From contig JARLGX010000037.1 in NCBI GenBank assembly GCA_031292575.1, forward strand, positions 1 to 64,000: a DNA stretch of 64,000 nucleotides. The letters are read 5' to 3'. The position numbers were made by a program, and so were the translations under genes. This document shows positions 56,601-64,000 of the stretch, in pieces. Within the stretch, counting starts at the first letter, position 1. The number at the start of each line of letters is the position of its first letter. The DNA comes from Paludibacter sp. Its GTDB lineage: Bacteria > Bacteroidota > Bacteroidia > Bacteroidales > Paludibacteraceae. Below the pieces are notes generated by a model. It made no database searches. It was given only the letters and a program-made list of their open reading frames with translations, and was not told the origin of the DNA.

Positions 56601-56821
56601 GACCTGTGATGATGACTGCTTTAATGGCGGCTATCGGATTGTTTCCTGCTGCCATATCGCATGGAATAGGTTCGGAAAGTGCTCAACCGTTGGCAAGGGT
56701 AGTAATTGGTGGTATTTTGTTTGCCATGTTCTTCTCCCTGTTGATTTTCCCGCTGATATTTGCCTGGGCTTACCGAAGTGTTGGAAGTATTCATGAGAAA
56801 AAAACACTTGAAAACTTATAA
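53648..56821 (+). CDS. Heavy-metal RND efflux pump (CzcA-type)
   Basis: A 1,057-aa inner-membrane proton/cation antiporter of the HME-RND group. It has twelve helices and two large periplasmic loops. The fourth helix has GAVDFGIIIDGAVVMVE with Asp409, Asp415 and Glu422, spaced as in CzcA of Cupriavidus (Asp402, Asp408, Glu415). That points to divalent ions (Zn, Co, Cd or Ni) more than to Cu(I)/Ag(I). Start MNKLLKNIISFSLKNYYFIL and the N-terminal AFPDVTNTEISIITQWPGRS are typical. It is the last gene of the operon and is followed by a terminator. Ion range is inferred only. Confidence 0.93.
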   Translation: MNKLLKNIISFSLKNYYFILMATGVLLIAGIITFKNMPIEAFPDVTNTEISIITQWPGRSAEEVEKFVTTPIEIAMNPVQKKVSLRSTSIFGLSFIKLVFEDGVVDKDARVQVTNLLSNADLPDGVQPSVQPPTGPTGEIFRYTLRSTFRDQRELKTMQDWVIDRQLRAVPGVADVVSFGGMVKTYEIRVDPGKLATLGITPLDLYTAISKSNVNIGGDIINKNNQAYVVRGIGLLNNINEIKNVVVQNINGIPVLVKDVADVEVSNLPRLGLVGRSDAIFDDKGKRTITNEDDVVEAIVVMRKGENPSEVIQAVKEKIDDINNRVLPHDTKIVPYYNRENLISFATSTVLHNLFEGILLVTLIVSLFMFNWRTTLIVSIIIPLSLLFAFICLNLMGMSANLLSLGAVDFGIIIDGAVVMVEGLFVVLDQKAKEVGMLRFNKMTKTGLIKRDGARLGKSIFFSKLIIITGLLPIFAFQKVEGKMFSPLAYTLGFALLGALITTLTLVPVLIKLLLKENVKEKHNPIVHFLTEKLMRGFDFTYSHKRPTLTGAFIIIVIGLFSFNFLGSEFLPEINEGAIWLRAQLPYSVSLDKSIEVSKQIRAAVMKFPQVQNVVSQTGRPDDGTDVAGFYNNEFDISLAPESDWKPKISKEELIDAMNKKLSVIPGVDFNFSQPITDNIEEAVSGVKGSICVKIFGDSLDYMESKSDEVCNILRKVRGISDLGVIRNIGQPELDIDLNQEKMAFYGVSTADANAVIEMAIGGKVASTLYEGIEKFDIRIRFPEKYRNTVDKIGELMVPTSSGSKVPIKEIAEITTKTGPCLIFRDANRRYSAVKFSVRDRDMGSAVKEAQKKVNDVVKLKKGYDMVWQGDFENQQRAVKRLTQVVPLSLILIFLLLFIMFGNMKDAGLVFLNVPFAIVGGITVLLLTGTNFSISAGIGFIALFGICILSGVLLISAFKDNIERLKGEKNLLQISIRLGVRTMIRPVMMTALMAAIGLFPAAISHGIGSESAQPLARVVIGGILFAMFFSLLIFPLIFAWAYRSVGSIHEKKTLENL

Positions 56822-56856
56822 ACACTTTAGTTTTCAGATGATTTATAATTAATCAA

Positions 56857-56888
56857 AAGAGGCGGAATGAATCAACATTCCGCCTCTT
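56857..56888. terminator. Bidirectional terminator between czcA and the MATE gene
   Basis: AAGAGGCGGAATG (56857-56869) and its complement (56876-56888) form a perfect 13-bp stem with a 6-nt loop, between convergent genes. Confidence 0.88.
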
Positions 56889-56961
56889 CTCTTTGCAACA
56901 GCACTTCATTTGCAAACGAGAAGATTGAGATTAAAAGTTTTACCATTGATTTCAACAAAGC

Positions 56962-58299
56962 TTAGTTTCTTTTCCATATCTTAGTAAACATTGGGAGTTC
57001 ATAGCCCACCATGAAAACCCATCCTACAAGGCATGCCCAGGCAATACCTTTCAGTCCGAAATAAGGAGCCATCAGGTAAGCAGAAATTACCCGGGCCACT
57101 ATTTGAGTAAAAGTGGAGTTCAGCGTTATTTTCAACTTCCCCAACCCACGGAAATAGCCTTGAAGAATGTTGGTAAATCCGGGAAGAAGGTAAAGAAACG
57201 ACATGATTTTCAGATACTGTACACCTAAGTCTACGACTCTGGCCCCTTCTCTTCCTACAAATAATGTAACGAACGGACGAGCGAAAACAAAGATAATTAC
57301 CATCATGACCGTACTATAAATCCCCTCCATTTTCAGCCCTGTAAGAAACCCTTTCCTAATGCGTCTTGTGCCACTATTCCCAATGTTATTTTGTGCCAGG
57401 AAACCCGTTACACCATGTGCAATATTTTGTTGTACAACCAACACAAAGTCATCGATTCTACTCACTGCATTGAAAGCAGCAATAGAAAAGATTCCCAGCG
57501 GATTGACAGCACCCTGTACCAGAAGTTTTCCTATGTGAAGAGTGATTTGCTGCATGGCTGCCACCGAGCTGTAGTTCACCGTTTCGCGCAGCAATGATCG
57601 GTCAAAAACAAATTCATGTCGTGTATATTTCAGAATAGGAATCCTTTTTCTAACATAGATAATACAAAACAGGGCTGATAATGCTTCGGCAATAACTGTA
57701 GCACATGCGGCACCAGCTATTCCTAACTTCAGCACCGCAACAAAGAGTAAATCCAACAGAACATTAAGCACAGCAGAAGCTATCAGAAAGTAGAGAGAGG
57801 CATTTGAATTGCCCATACTACGCAACGTGGAAGCATAAATGTTGTAGATAAAGGTGAAGAACATCCCCACGAAGATAATTCGTAAAAATAGAGTCGCATC
57901 ATCAATGATTGCTGCCGGAGTATGCATCAGAGACAAAATTGCACGCGAAAAAATTAATCCCAACACAATAATTATCAGTGTAAATACACCTCCTGTAATA
58001 AGTGCCGTTGATATCTCACGTTTAAGTTTGGCAATATCACCTGAACCAAAGAAATTCCCCATTAGCACTGACATTCCCAGACAAATACCTACCAACAGAA
58101 ACAAAATAATATTCATAATCGGGCTTGCTGCTCCTACAGCTGCCAAAGCATTGGCTCCGATAAAACGACCTACAATAATTGAATCTGCAGCATTATAGGT
58201 AAGCAGGCAAAGGTTTCCAACAATTAGCGGTACGGTAAAATTTATAATCTGTGGAGTGATAGGCCCCGATGTCATGTCAACAATCTTTCCTTGCTTCAT
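56962..58299 (-). CDS. MATE-family efflux transporter
   Basis: A 445-aa membrane protein of the MATE (NorM/MepA-like) family, exporting cationic drugs or metabolites by Na+ or H+ antiport. Twelve helices in two bundles are evident. N-terminal ITPQIINFTVPLIVGNLCLLTYNAADSIIVG and the segment ALAAVGAASPIMNIILFLLVGICLGMSVLMG match conserved helices 1 and 2. The second bundle repeats the pattern (AAFNAVSRIDDFVLVVQQNIAHGVTGFLAQNN). Substrate unknown. A TACCTTTG -7 box (58328-58321) lies 21 nt before the start. It is transcribed toward the efflux operon but is not part of it. Confidence 0.94.
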   Translation of the reverse strand: MKQGKIVDMTSGPITPQIINFTVPLIVGNLCLLTYNAADSIIVGRFIGANALAAVGAASPIMNIILFLLVGICLGMSVLMGNFFGSGDIAKLKREISTALITGGVFTLIIIVLGLIFSRAILSLMHTPAAIIDDATLFLRIIFVGMFFTFIYNIYASTLRSMGNSNASLYFLIASAVLNVLLDLLFVAVLKLGIAGAACATVIAEALSALFCIIYVRKRIPILKYTRHEFVFDRSLLRETVNYSSVAAMQQITLHIGKLLVQGAVNPLGIFSIAAFNAVSRIDDFVLVVQQNIAHGVTGFLAQNNIGNSGTRRIRKGFLTGLKMEGIYSTVMMVIIFVFARPFVTLFVGREGARVVDLGVQYLKIMSFLYLLPGFTNILQGYFRGLGKLKITLNSTFTQIVARVISAYLMAPYFGLKGIAWACLVGWVFMVGYELPMFTKIWKRN

Positions 58300-59018
58300 C
58301 TTATTCTAACTTTCGGACTACAAAGGTAGTTATTTGACAGATAGAAGCGATTACCGAGGCACAAAGAAGCATCAAAATTTAGCAACTATTATTTTTTCTA
58401 CCTCCTCCCTCTCTTGCGCCCCAAAAGTTTAGTACTTAATTATATATACCAATTCAATGTAACGAATTCAAAGTTTAAAAGAAAACACCAACTTTTCAAA
58501 TTTATTTCTTAACTCCACAAACTTACAAAAAAGAATTAACCTAAAGATAAATTTAATAAATTATTTTATATATAACATAAAAAGAAGAGGCACACTTACG
58601 TGCAAATCAACCGGATAACTCGTTTAGCTTGCTAAGAGAGAGTTTCTTTTCACCTCACTGGCTCGGGTTATATCAGCACTTGCATAAAGGGGACACAAAA
58701 TGCCGAAGAGCCATATTTGGTAACAACCGCCACCCTGAGCCAATACGTTGTCAGGGACTGTAAGTCCCGTCAATTCAGTTAACGCCTGCGATGATACCGA
58801 CATAGAAAGAATTTTCAATAAAAGTTATTTTATTACATTTCAACGGATTTCAGCAATTAAAATAATAAATAAATTCAAATTAGGTTAAGTTAGCCTTACT
58901 TTTTGAAATGATTACAATGTTTTTGGGTAAAAATCCGTTATTTTGTTTACATTTATAGAATCAGATGTTTTGCCATTATTTGCACAGCTATAAAACAACA
59001 GAAACTAACTAAACAATT
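58300..59018. other. Long intergenic region between the MATE gene and the DUF2271 lipoprotein gene
   Basis: A 719-nt gap without a convincing gene. Near the MATE start, minus-strand TACCTTTG at 58328-58321 is a likely -7 box. 58370-58580 is very AT-rich. The notable content is the GC-rich island at 58585-58800, listed separately. 58811-59018 is AT-rich again and must hold the promoter of the lipoprotein gene; I see no clean TAnnTTTG there. Confidence 0.7.
58585..58800. ncRNA. Candidate structured RNA or decayed element (strand unknown)
   Basis: About 47% GC by hand count, against under 20% in the 80 nt to its left. It holds several hairpins: GCAC-6nt-GTGC at 58590-58603, TTAGC-TT-GCTAA at 58624-58635, GGGACT-GTA-AGTCCC at 58754-58768, and a long-range helix joining TGGCTCGGG (58659-58667) with CCCTGAGCCA (58733-58742, one bulge). 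A 64-residue minus-strand frame also crosses it (58624-58818). I match no known RNA family: not tmRNA, RNase P, SRP or a riboswitch I know. Confidence 0.35.
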
Positions 59019-61037
59019 ATGAATTTCAAACTCAATATAATACTGTTTGTTGCTTTACTTTTAAACAGTTGCACAACAAATACAAACATGGCGCCGGTGT
59101 TAACTACAAGCGTGGCAAGCCAGATAACCGTAAACACAGCCATTGTGGGTGGAGAATTAATTACCGATGGAGGAAACAGAATACTTGAACAAGGTATATG
59201 TTGGGATTCAATTGCCAATCCGACAATTGCAAAAAATAAAATTGTAAATTCATCAGGGAAAACCATTTTTTCAGATACAATTAAAGGTTTAAAAGCAAAT
59301 AAGTCCTACAATGTGAGGGCATTTGCAACTAATTTTTTAGGGACATCCTATGGTAAAAATGAAACATTTACCACCCTAAAAACGCCTGTTATAAATGTTC
59401 CATTACTTATTACTAATGTTGTTACGTCAATAAGTAACACAACAGCTCTCTCGGGAGGTTCCATGACTTCCGATGGAGGTTCTCCAATTATTGCCCGGGG
59501 AGTTTGTTGGAGCACAAGCGCTGCACCAACCGTAGCCCTAAGTACCAAAACAACCGACGGCACAGGTTTTGGAAGTTTTACAAGCTCTATTACCGGACTT
59601 TCACCATCAACCACCTATCATGTCAGAGCTTATGCAACCAATGGTCAGGGTACCGGATATGGTCAGGACCAGATATTTACAACTACCCAGACAGTTGTTC
59701 CAACGCTCTCAACCACTACGGTTACTTTTATTGGAACAACTACAGCTGTATCAGGGGGGAATATTTCTTCTGATGGTGGTGCAACAGTTACAGTGCGTGG
59801 CGTTTGCTGGAGCACCAGTTCGGGGGCAACAACTGCTTTAAGTACCAAAACCACTGATGGAACTGGTACAGGCAGCTTTACCAGTAATTTAACCGGACTT
59901 ACCGCATCAACTCTTTATTATGTAAGGGCTTATGCCACAAATTCGCAGGGAACAGCCTATGGAAACGAAGTTACATTTACTACTTCGGCTCTGGTTACAA
60001 CTCCAACAGTTCCTGTTCTTTTTACAAATGCAATCACCTCAATTGGTTCTGCAACTGCCGTTTCGGGTGGAGTTACAACCTCAGATGGCGGCTCAACCAT
60101 AACAGCTCGGGGAATTTGTTGGAGTACTTCTTCAGGTCCTACAGTTTCTCTAAGTACCAAAACATCAGATGGAACCGGACCCGGAACTTTTACCAGTAAC
60201 TTGTCTGGACTTACTGCGTCAACAACTTATTACGTAAGGGCTTATGCCACAAATGCTACCGGTACTGGTTATGGACAGGAATTGTCATTTAGTACAACTG
60301 CTCAAGCAACAATTCCGACGCTGACAACAACTGCAATTTCTGCAATTGCCATCACAACAGCTACATCAGGTGGAAGTATCAGCACAGATGGTGGTTCATC
60401 TGTAACTGCCCGGGGAGTTTGCTGGAGTACAAGCTCAGGAGCTACCGTTGCATTGAGTACCAAAACATCGGATGGCTCCGGTACAGGTAGCTTTACAAGC
60501 AGTATAACCGGACTAACCGGATCGACAGCTTATTATGTTCGGGCTTATGCCACAAACGCTATTGGCACCGCCTATGGAAATGAGTTAACATTCACCACCG
60601 GTGCAGCTTCGGTAAATACAACCGGAACTTTATCCGTTAGTGTTTTAACTGTAGCTCCAGGTGGAGGCTTCCAGCCTAAAAATGTGGTAGCTATCTGGAT
60701 AGAAACGAATGCAGGTGTTTTTGTGAAATCATTATTGGTCTATGCGAATGCCCGTAAGGTTGATTTGACTACGTGGTATCCTAACTCCGGTGGTAGCACT
60801 GTGAATGCCATAACCGGCGCAACCCAGAGCAGTAATGCAACCCGAACTTGTACCTGGGATGGAACCGATGTAAGTGGAGCTGTAGTCCTAGACGGAACTT
60901 ATAAAGTTTGTATGAATATTGCTGACGGTAAAACGGCATTTGCTTCATTTCCATTTGTAAAAGGGCCAACAGCTGTAACTCTAACTCCTGCAAATGTTAC
61001 TGGTTTCTCGAATATTTCGATAAGTTGGGTTCATTAA
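59019..61037 (+). CDS. Lipoprotein with tandem Fn3-like repeats and a C-terminal DUF2271-like domain
   Basis: A 672-aa lipoprotein (MNFKLNIILFVALLLNSC, Cys18). After it come about five tandem units of ~100 aa, each with 'ARGVCWSTSSGPT..LSTKTxDGTGxGxFTSxLxGLT' followed by 'YYVRAYATN..GTxYG', the look of fibronectin type III-like beta-sandwich repeats. The final ~130 residues (APGGGFQPKNVVAIWIETN, GATQSSNAT, CTWDGTDVSG..DGTYKVCMNI) match the DUF2271 pattern as I recall it. DUF2271 proteins are periplasmic and often near PepSY and flavin-transfer genes. The repeats could act as a stalk. The cytochrome gene follows in the same direction at 298 nt. Confidence 0.75.
   Translation: MNFKLNIILFVALLLNSCTTNTNMAPVLTTSVASQITVNTAIVGGELITDGGNRILEQGICWDSIANPTIAKNKIVNSSGKTIFSDTIKGLKANKSYNVRAFATNFLGTSYGKNETFTTLKTPVINVPLLITNVVTSISNTTALSGGSMTSDGGSPIIARGVCWSTSAAPTVALSTKTTDGTGFGSFTSSITGLSPSTTYHVRAYATNGQGTGYGQDQIFTTTQTVVPTLSTTTVTFIGTTTAVSGGNISSDGGATVTVRGVCWSTSSGATTALSTKTTDGTGTGSFTSNLTGLTASTLYYVRAYATNSQGTAYGNEVTFTTSALVTTPTVPVLFTNAITSIGSATAVSGGVTTSDGGSTITARGICWSTSSGPTVSLSTKTSDGTGPGTFTSNLSGLTASTTYYVRAYATNATGTGYGQELSFSTTAQATIPTLTTTAISAIAITTATSGGSISTDGGSSVTARGVCWSTSSGATVALSTKTSDGSGTGSFTSSITGLTGSTAYYVRAYATNAIGTAYGNELTFTTGAASVNTTGTLSVSVLTVAPGGGFQPKNVVAIWIETNAGVFVKSLLVYANARKVDLTTWYPNSGGSTVNAITGATQSSNATRTCTWDGTDVSGAVVLDGTYKVCMNIADGKTAFASFPFVKGPTAVTLTPANVTGFSNISISWVH
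59385..60610 (+). repeat. In-gene tandem repeat of ~300-nt units
   Basis: The stretch encoding 'CWSTS' recurs at about 59508, 59809, 60120 and 60424, so the unit is 300-311 nt. The copies are similar but not identical; a fifth, more divergent copy lies at the N-terminus (~59100-59385). Confidence 0.75.
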
Positions 61038-61335
61038 TGAGAATGAAAGCATCACTTAATTGTACAATTACTGAAAATTGCCGTTGACGATAAAAAATTA
61101 TTGATGATGCTTTAAAACCGATTTAGTTTATATCTTTGCAAACAACAAATACAAAATTGAGATTTTTGAAAAAAGGAAATAATTATAACTGAATATAGAA
61201 AATTTATTCAAGATTAAAACGTTATTGAATGTACAAATTGTTATATTTTATTTATAGTATGAATGAAAGATTTAATTATAAGCTCTGAATGATTAACTAT
61301 ATAAACTATTGACTAACAACTTCGAAATATAATCT
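61038..61335 (+). promoter_or_regulatory. Region upstream of the multiheme cytochrome gene with a -7 box
   Basis: TATCTTTG at 61131-61138 fits the -7 consensus, which would give a leader of about 190 nt before the ATG at 61336. The leader is AT-rich; I see no strong hairpin. Confidence 0.45.
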
Positions 61336-62286
61336 ATGAACTATAAATTAATCTCATTAGTTATAACTTTCTTTCTACTTCAAAGTGTTCAGGTCAAAGC
61401 ATTGAAATCTCCTCATGGCGAAAAATTAAAAAAAGAATGTTCACTCTGCCACGTAACCGAAAACTGGACTAAAATTAAACACGATAGTTTTAACCACAAT
61501 AAAACCAAGTTTCCTTTAAAAGGACAGCACGGTGCAGTTTCTTGTAAAAAATGCCATCCCACGTTGGTTTTTGACAAAGCCCCTCTGGGATGTGTTGCAT
61601 GCCATACCGATATTCACGAAGGCACAGTAGGAAATGATTGTGGACGGTGTCATTCTCAGAACTCTTGGATTGTAAGTAATATCAGGCAAATACACCAGCA
61701 AGCAGGATTTCCATTGATTGGTGAACATGCAGCTGCCGATTGCAACAGATGTCATACCTCGGCTTCATTGCTTCGTTTCAACAATATTCGATCCGATTGT
61801 TATTCTTGCCATCAATATCAATACGAAATGACAATTAACCCAAATCATAAAGCTACCGGTTTAGGAACTGATTGCCAACGCTGCCATAATATGGCAGGTC
61901 AAACCTGGCGATCCATTGGCCACGGGTTCGATCATGGAGTTTTCCCTTTAGTTGGGGCTCATAATATTCAGTGCAGCATTTGTCATTTCAATAATGACTT
62001 TAAAACAAAATTGTCAACCGTCTGCTCCAGTTGTCATGATCCTGGTCCGGCAAATACATCAACACCCGCCCATACTACTAAATTCAAGAGCTTTGCCTGC
62101 TCGGATTGCCATAACACAATCAGCTGGATATCAGTAAAATTCCCGATGCACGAAATTTACGGGAAAATTTACTCGGGAGTACATAATGGGAGATGGTCTG
62201 CTTGTACAGATTGTCATCAAAATACGACTGCTTACACTTCGTATTGTTCAAAATGCCACGATTTCAATAGCGGAAATTTACCTTGA
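61336..62286 (+). CDS. Dodecaheme cytochrome c (12 CxxCH motifs)
   Basis: A 316-aa exported protein (signal peptide ends near QVKA, ~20) with twelve c-type heme sites. The first Cys of each CxxCH is at 35, 70, 86, 102, 136, 155, 180, 213, 230, 255, 290 and 304. Four modules of three hemes repeat, each with a Trp, then a His, then 'FPLxGxH' (weaker in the last module) before the middle heme. Many further His residues could serve as distal ligands, giving low-potential bis-His hemes. It resembles cytochrome c3-type multiheme proteins used in electron transfer across the periplasm. It is followed at once by a beta-barrel gene, as in porin-cytochrome conduits. Confidence 0.93.
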   Translation: MNYKLISLVITFFLLQSVQVKALKSPHGEKLKKECSLCHVTENWTKIKHDSFNHNKTKFPLKGQHGAVSCKKCHPTLVFDKAPLGCVACHTDIHEGTVGNDCGRCHSQNSWIVSNIRQIHQQAGFPLIGEHAAADCNRCHTSASLLRFNNIRSDCYSCHQYQYEMTINPNHKATGLGTDCQRCHNMAGQTWRSIGHGFDHGVFPLVGAHNIQCSICHFNNDFKTKLSTVCSSCHDPGPANTSTPAHTTKFKSFACSDCHNTISWISVKFPMHEIYGKIYSGVHNGRWSACTDCHQNTTAYTSYCSKCHDFNSGNLP

Positions 62287-62297
62287 AAATTATACGA

Positions 62298-63953
62298 ATG
62301 AGTTTTATCAGCAGAAACATTAAAAATATATTCCTTATTTCCTTTATTCTGGTAGGATTTAGTCTGTCTGGACAAAACACCGCTGGCTTTATCAAGGGAA
62401 ATATTAATTTTATCAGTTCACAAAATGTATATGTTCAATTTGTAAATACCGACGGAATTGAAATTGGTGACAGCATTTTCATTTTGAAAAACGATAAATA
62501 TCAACCCATTCTGATTGTAAAAAACAAATCTTCGATTTCGTGTATAGGAACTGTAATTGGCACGAATGTACTTGCCGTATCTAATCAGGTTTATGCCCGG
62601 AAAAGAGTAGAATCAGTTCCAATTGAAGTTGCTGCACAAAAATCGAAAGAAGGAATAGCTCTGAATGACCAGGCAATTAACAGCGCAAAAGCTGAAAAAA
62701 AAGCTACCGGTAACAACTCTTCGTTCAGCGGACGAGTTTCGTTATCGGGCTTTATAAACAACACGAGCGACACGACATTAAACAGCACTTTCCGTTTTAA
62801 TTTATCGCTGAATGCACATCATATTGCCAATTCCAATTTTTCGGCGGAATGCGATCTTTCATTAACCAATAGGAACACTTACAGACCTTTCGTTAACCTA
62901 AGTAGTGTTGATTCGATGAAACTTGTCAATTTCCGTCAGACTTTCAACGATGCCAGAATTTACAACCTCTCGTTGAAATACGATATTAGTAAAACGGCAA
63001 GTGTTCTTTTCGGACGGAAAATAAACCTGAACTTAGCCAATATAGGAGCTATTGATGGGCTTCAGTTTGAAAATACCGGGAAGTTTATCTCATTTGGTGG
63101 CATTGTAGGTTCAAGACCCGATACCTATACGTATGCCATTAACCCCACTTTGTTTCAGTTTGGTGCCTACATAAGCCAACAGCTTACAAATAAGACCGGA
63201 AGCATGCAAACTTCAGTTGCATTTTTCAATCAAACAAATAACATGTTGACCGACCGACGATTTGTTTATATCCAACACAGCAATTCCCTGATAAAAAATA
63301 TTGATTTCTTCGGTTCGGCCGAAGTGGATTTGTTTGGGCTGCAAAACAATCAACCCATCAATACTTTTAACCTGACAAGCGCGTATCTTTCGCTTCGCTG
63401 GAGCGCACGGCATAATCTTTCACTTGCCTTATCGTACGATGCCCGCAAAAATATCTATTACTACGAAACCTATAAAAATTATGTGGACAGCTTGCTTGAT
63501 AAAGAAACCCGACAAGGGTTGAAATTCCAGATCAATTATCAGCCCTTCAGCCGCCTAAGTTGGGGTGGAACTGCCGGTTATCGCTTTGCTACGGCTACTT
63601 CCGATCAATCGTTAAACGGATATACCTACCTTACTTATTCACAGTTACCGCTTATTGATGCCTCGTTCACTATCGATGCCACTGCACTCAAAACAAGTTA
63701 TATGACCGGAGTGATTTACGAAGCTTCGTTATCGCGCGATTTCTTCAACGGTAAATTATTTGCCGAATTATCTTACCAAAAAGTAAATTATACATTCAAA
63801 ACCACTTCCCAATTGTTGGAAAATAATGCTGAAATAAACCTTTCGTGGCGCATTACCCGCAAGTTGATATTTTCAATGGATTTTGAAACGATGAAGGATA
63901 CAAACAGCAACTTACAAGGCCAGCTATTTTTCAATATCACTCAGCGGTTTTAG
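62298..63953 (+). CDS. Predicted outer-membrane beta-barrel protein downstream of the cytochrome
   Basis: 551 aa from the ATG at 62298; a TTG at 62283 would overlap the cytochrome stop by 4 nt and add five residues. The signal peptide is FISRNIKNIFLISFILVGFSLSGQ. Residues ~30-100 look like a small beta domain (NVYVQFVNTDGIEIGDSIFIL), then a Lys/Ala-rich linker, and from ~140 to the end alternating amphipathic strands with many aromatic residues. The last residue is Phe (FFNITQRF), the classic signal for insertion by the BAM machine. No CxxCH or named domain is seen. Its place right after the 12-heme protein suggests it is the porin part of an electron-transfer conduit, but this is inferred. 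Confidence 0.78.
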   Translation: MSFISRNIKNIFLISFILVGFSLSGQNTAGFIKGNINFISSQNVYVQFVNTDGIEIGDSIFILKNDKYQPILIVKNKSSISCIGTVIGTNVLAVSNQVYARKRVESVPIEVAAQKSKEGIALNDQAINSAKAEKKATGNNSSFSGRVSLSGFINNTSDTTLNSTFRFNLSLNAHHIANSNFSAECDLSLTNRNTYRPFVNLSSVDSMKLVNFRQTFNDARIYNLSLKYDISKTASVLFGRKINLNLANIGAIDGLQFENTGKFISFGGIVGSRPDTYTYAINPTLFQFGAYISQQLTNKTGSMQTSVAFFNQTNNMLTDRRFVYIQHSNSLIKNIDFFGSAEVDLFGLQNNQPINTFNLTSAYLSLRWSARHNLSLALSYDARKNIYYYETYKNYVDSLLDKETRQGLKFQINYQPFSRLSWGGTAGYRFATATSDQSLNGYTYLTYSQLPLIDASFTIDATALKTSYMTGVIYEASLSRDFFNGKLFAELSYQKVNYTFKTTSQLLENNAEINLSWRITRKLIFSMDFETMKDTNSNLQGQLFFNITQRF

Positions 63954-64000
63954 ACGGTCATCGGTAGATATAAAGGGAATTTATATCAATAAACAAACAG

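Noticed and set aside
58624-58818. A 64-residue minus-strand frame in the GC-rich island
   Set aside because: Not called as a gene: it covers hairpins better explained as structured RNA and I see no known domain. It is kept as an alternative in the finding on the island.
59385-60610. The repeats in the lipoprotein gene as a CRISPR array or mobile repeats
   Set aside because: The unit is ~300 nt, in frame and codes for similar protein modules.

Overview
The window looks like chromosomal DNA of a Bacteroidota species, most likely Bacteroidales; I cannot name a genus. The evidence is a PorZ-type component of the type IX secretion system, a trans-envelope anti-sigma protein of a kind known from this phylum, a Lys-type phosphoglycerate dehydrogenase, a split LysO lysine exporter, SUI1/YciH, many -7 boxes of the form TAnnTTTG (three or four with a TTTG or TTG box 19-20 nt upstream), and AT-rich DNA without clear Shine-Dalgarno sequences. 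Most of the window is housekeeping DNA in short operons of mixed strand.

Layout. 1-2300: 3' end of an IS982-like transposase, then a lipoprotein S9 peptidase. 2455-6410: four-gene operon of ECF sigma factor, membrane-spanning anti-sigma/beta-barrel protein, serpin lipoprotein and PepSY-like lipoprotein, closed by a strong terminator. 6424-14794 (minus): fabI, serC-serA, mutS, a GT4 glycosyltransferase and the split LysO. 14970-19418 (plus): gpmI and a short metH lacking its reactivation domain. 19478-25969 (minus): AddA-like helicase-nuclease, a 42-residue lipoprotein, a TrmH-family methyltransferase with SUI1, and a DUF3316-like protein with an S41 peptidase. 26162-34555 (plus): rdgB, porZ, and an AT-rich set of three polytopic GT-C-like proteins around a radical SAM/SPASM enzyme. 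34624-35716 (minus): SPOR protein and folE. 35912-42110 (plus): ispD, acyltransferase, recG, ndk, M23/LysM peptidase, GT2. 42193-50206: ahcY (minus), TatD, a C-terminal processing protease, pnuC, PAP2 (minus), NadR-like kinase, cysE and an RlmL-like methyltransferase. 50347: tRNA-Leu(CAA). 50572-56821: small exported protein and a CzcCBA-type metal efflux operon. 56962-58299 (minus): MATE transporter. 58300-59018: intergenic region with a GC-rich, hairpin-rich island. 59019-63953: DUF2271 lipoprotein with Fn3-like repeats, a 12-heme cytochrome c, and an outer-membrane beta-barrel.

Functional links. serC, serA and cysE give serine and O-acetylserine; metH and ahcY belong to the methionine/SAM cycle; PnuC and the NadR-like kinase form a nicotinamide riboside salvage pair. 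The most interesting region is the right edge. The cytochrome gene has twelve CxxCH motifs in four triheme modules and is followed at once by a beta-barrel gene ending in Phe. That pairing resembles porin-cytochrome electron conduits, although the sequences do not look like Mtr or Pcc proteins to me. Also notable are the sigma/anti-sigma/serpin operon, the unidentified island at about 58585-58800, and the porZ-linked glycosylation genes.
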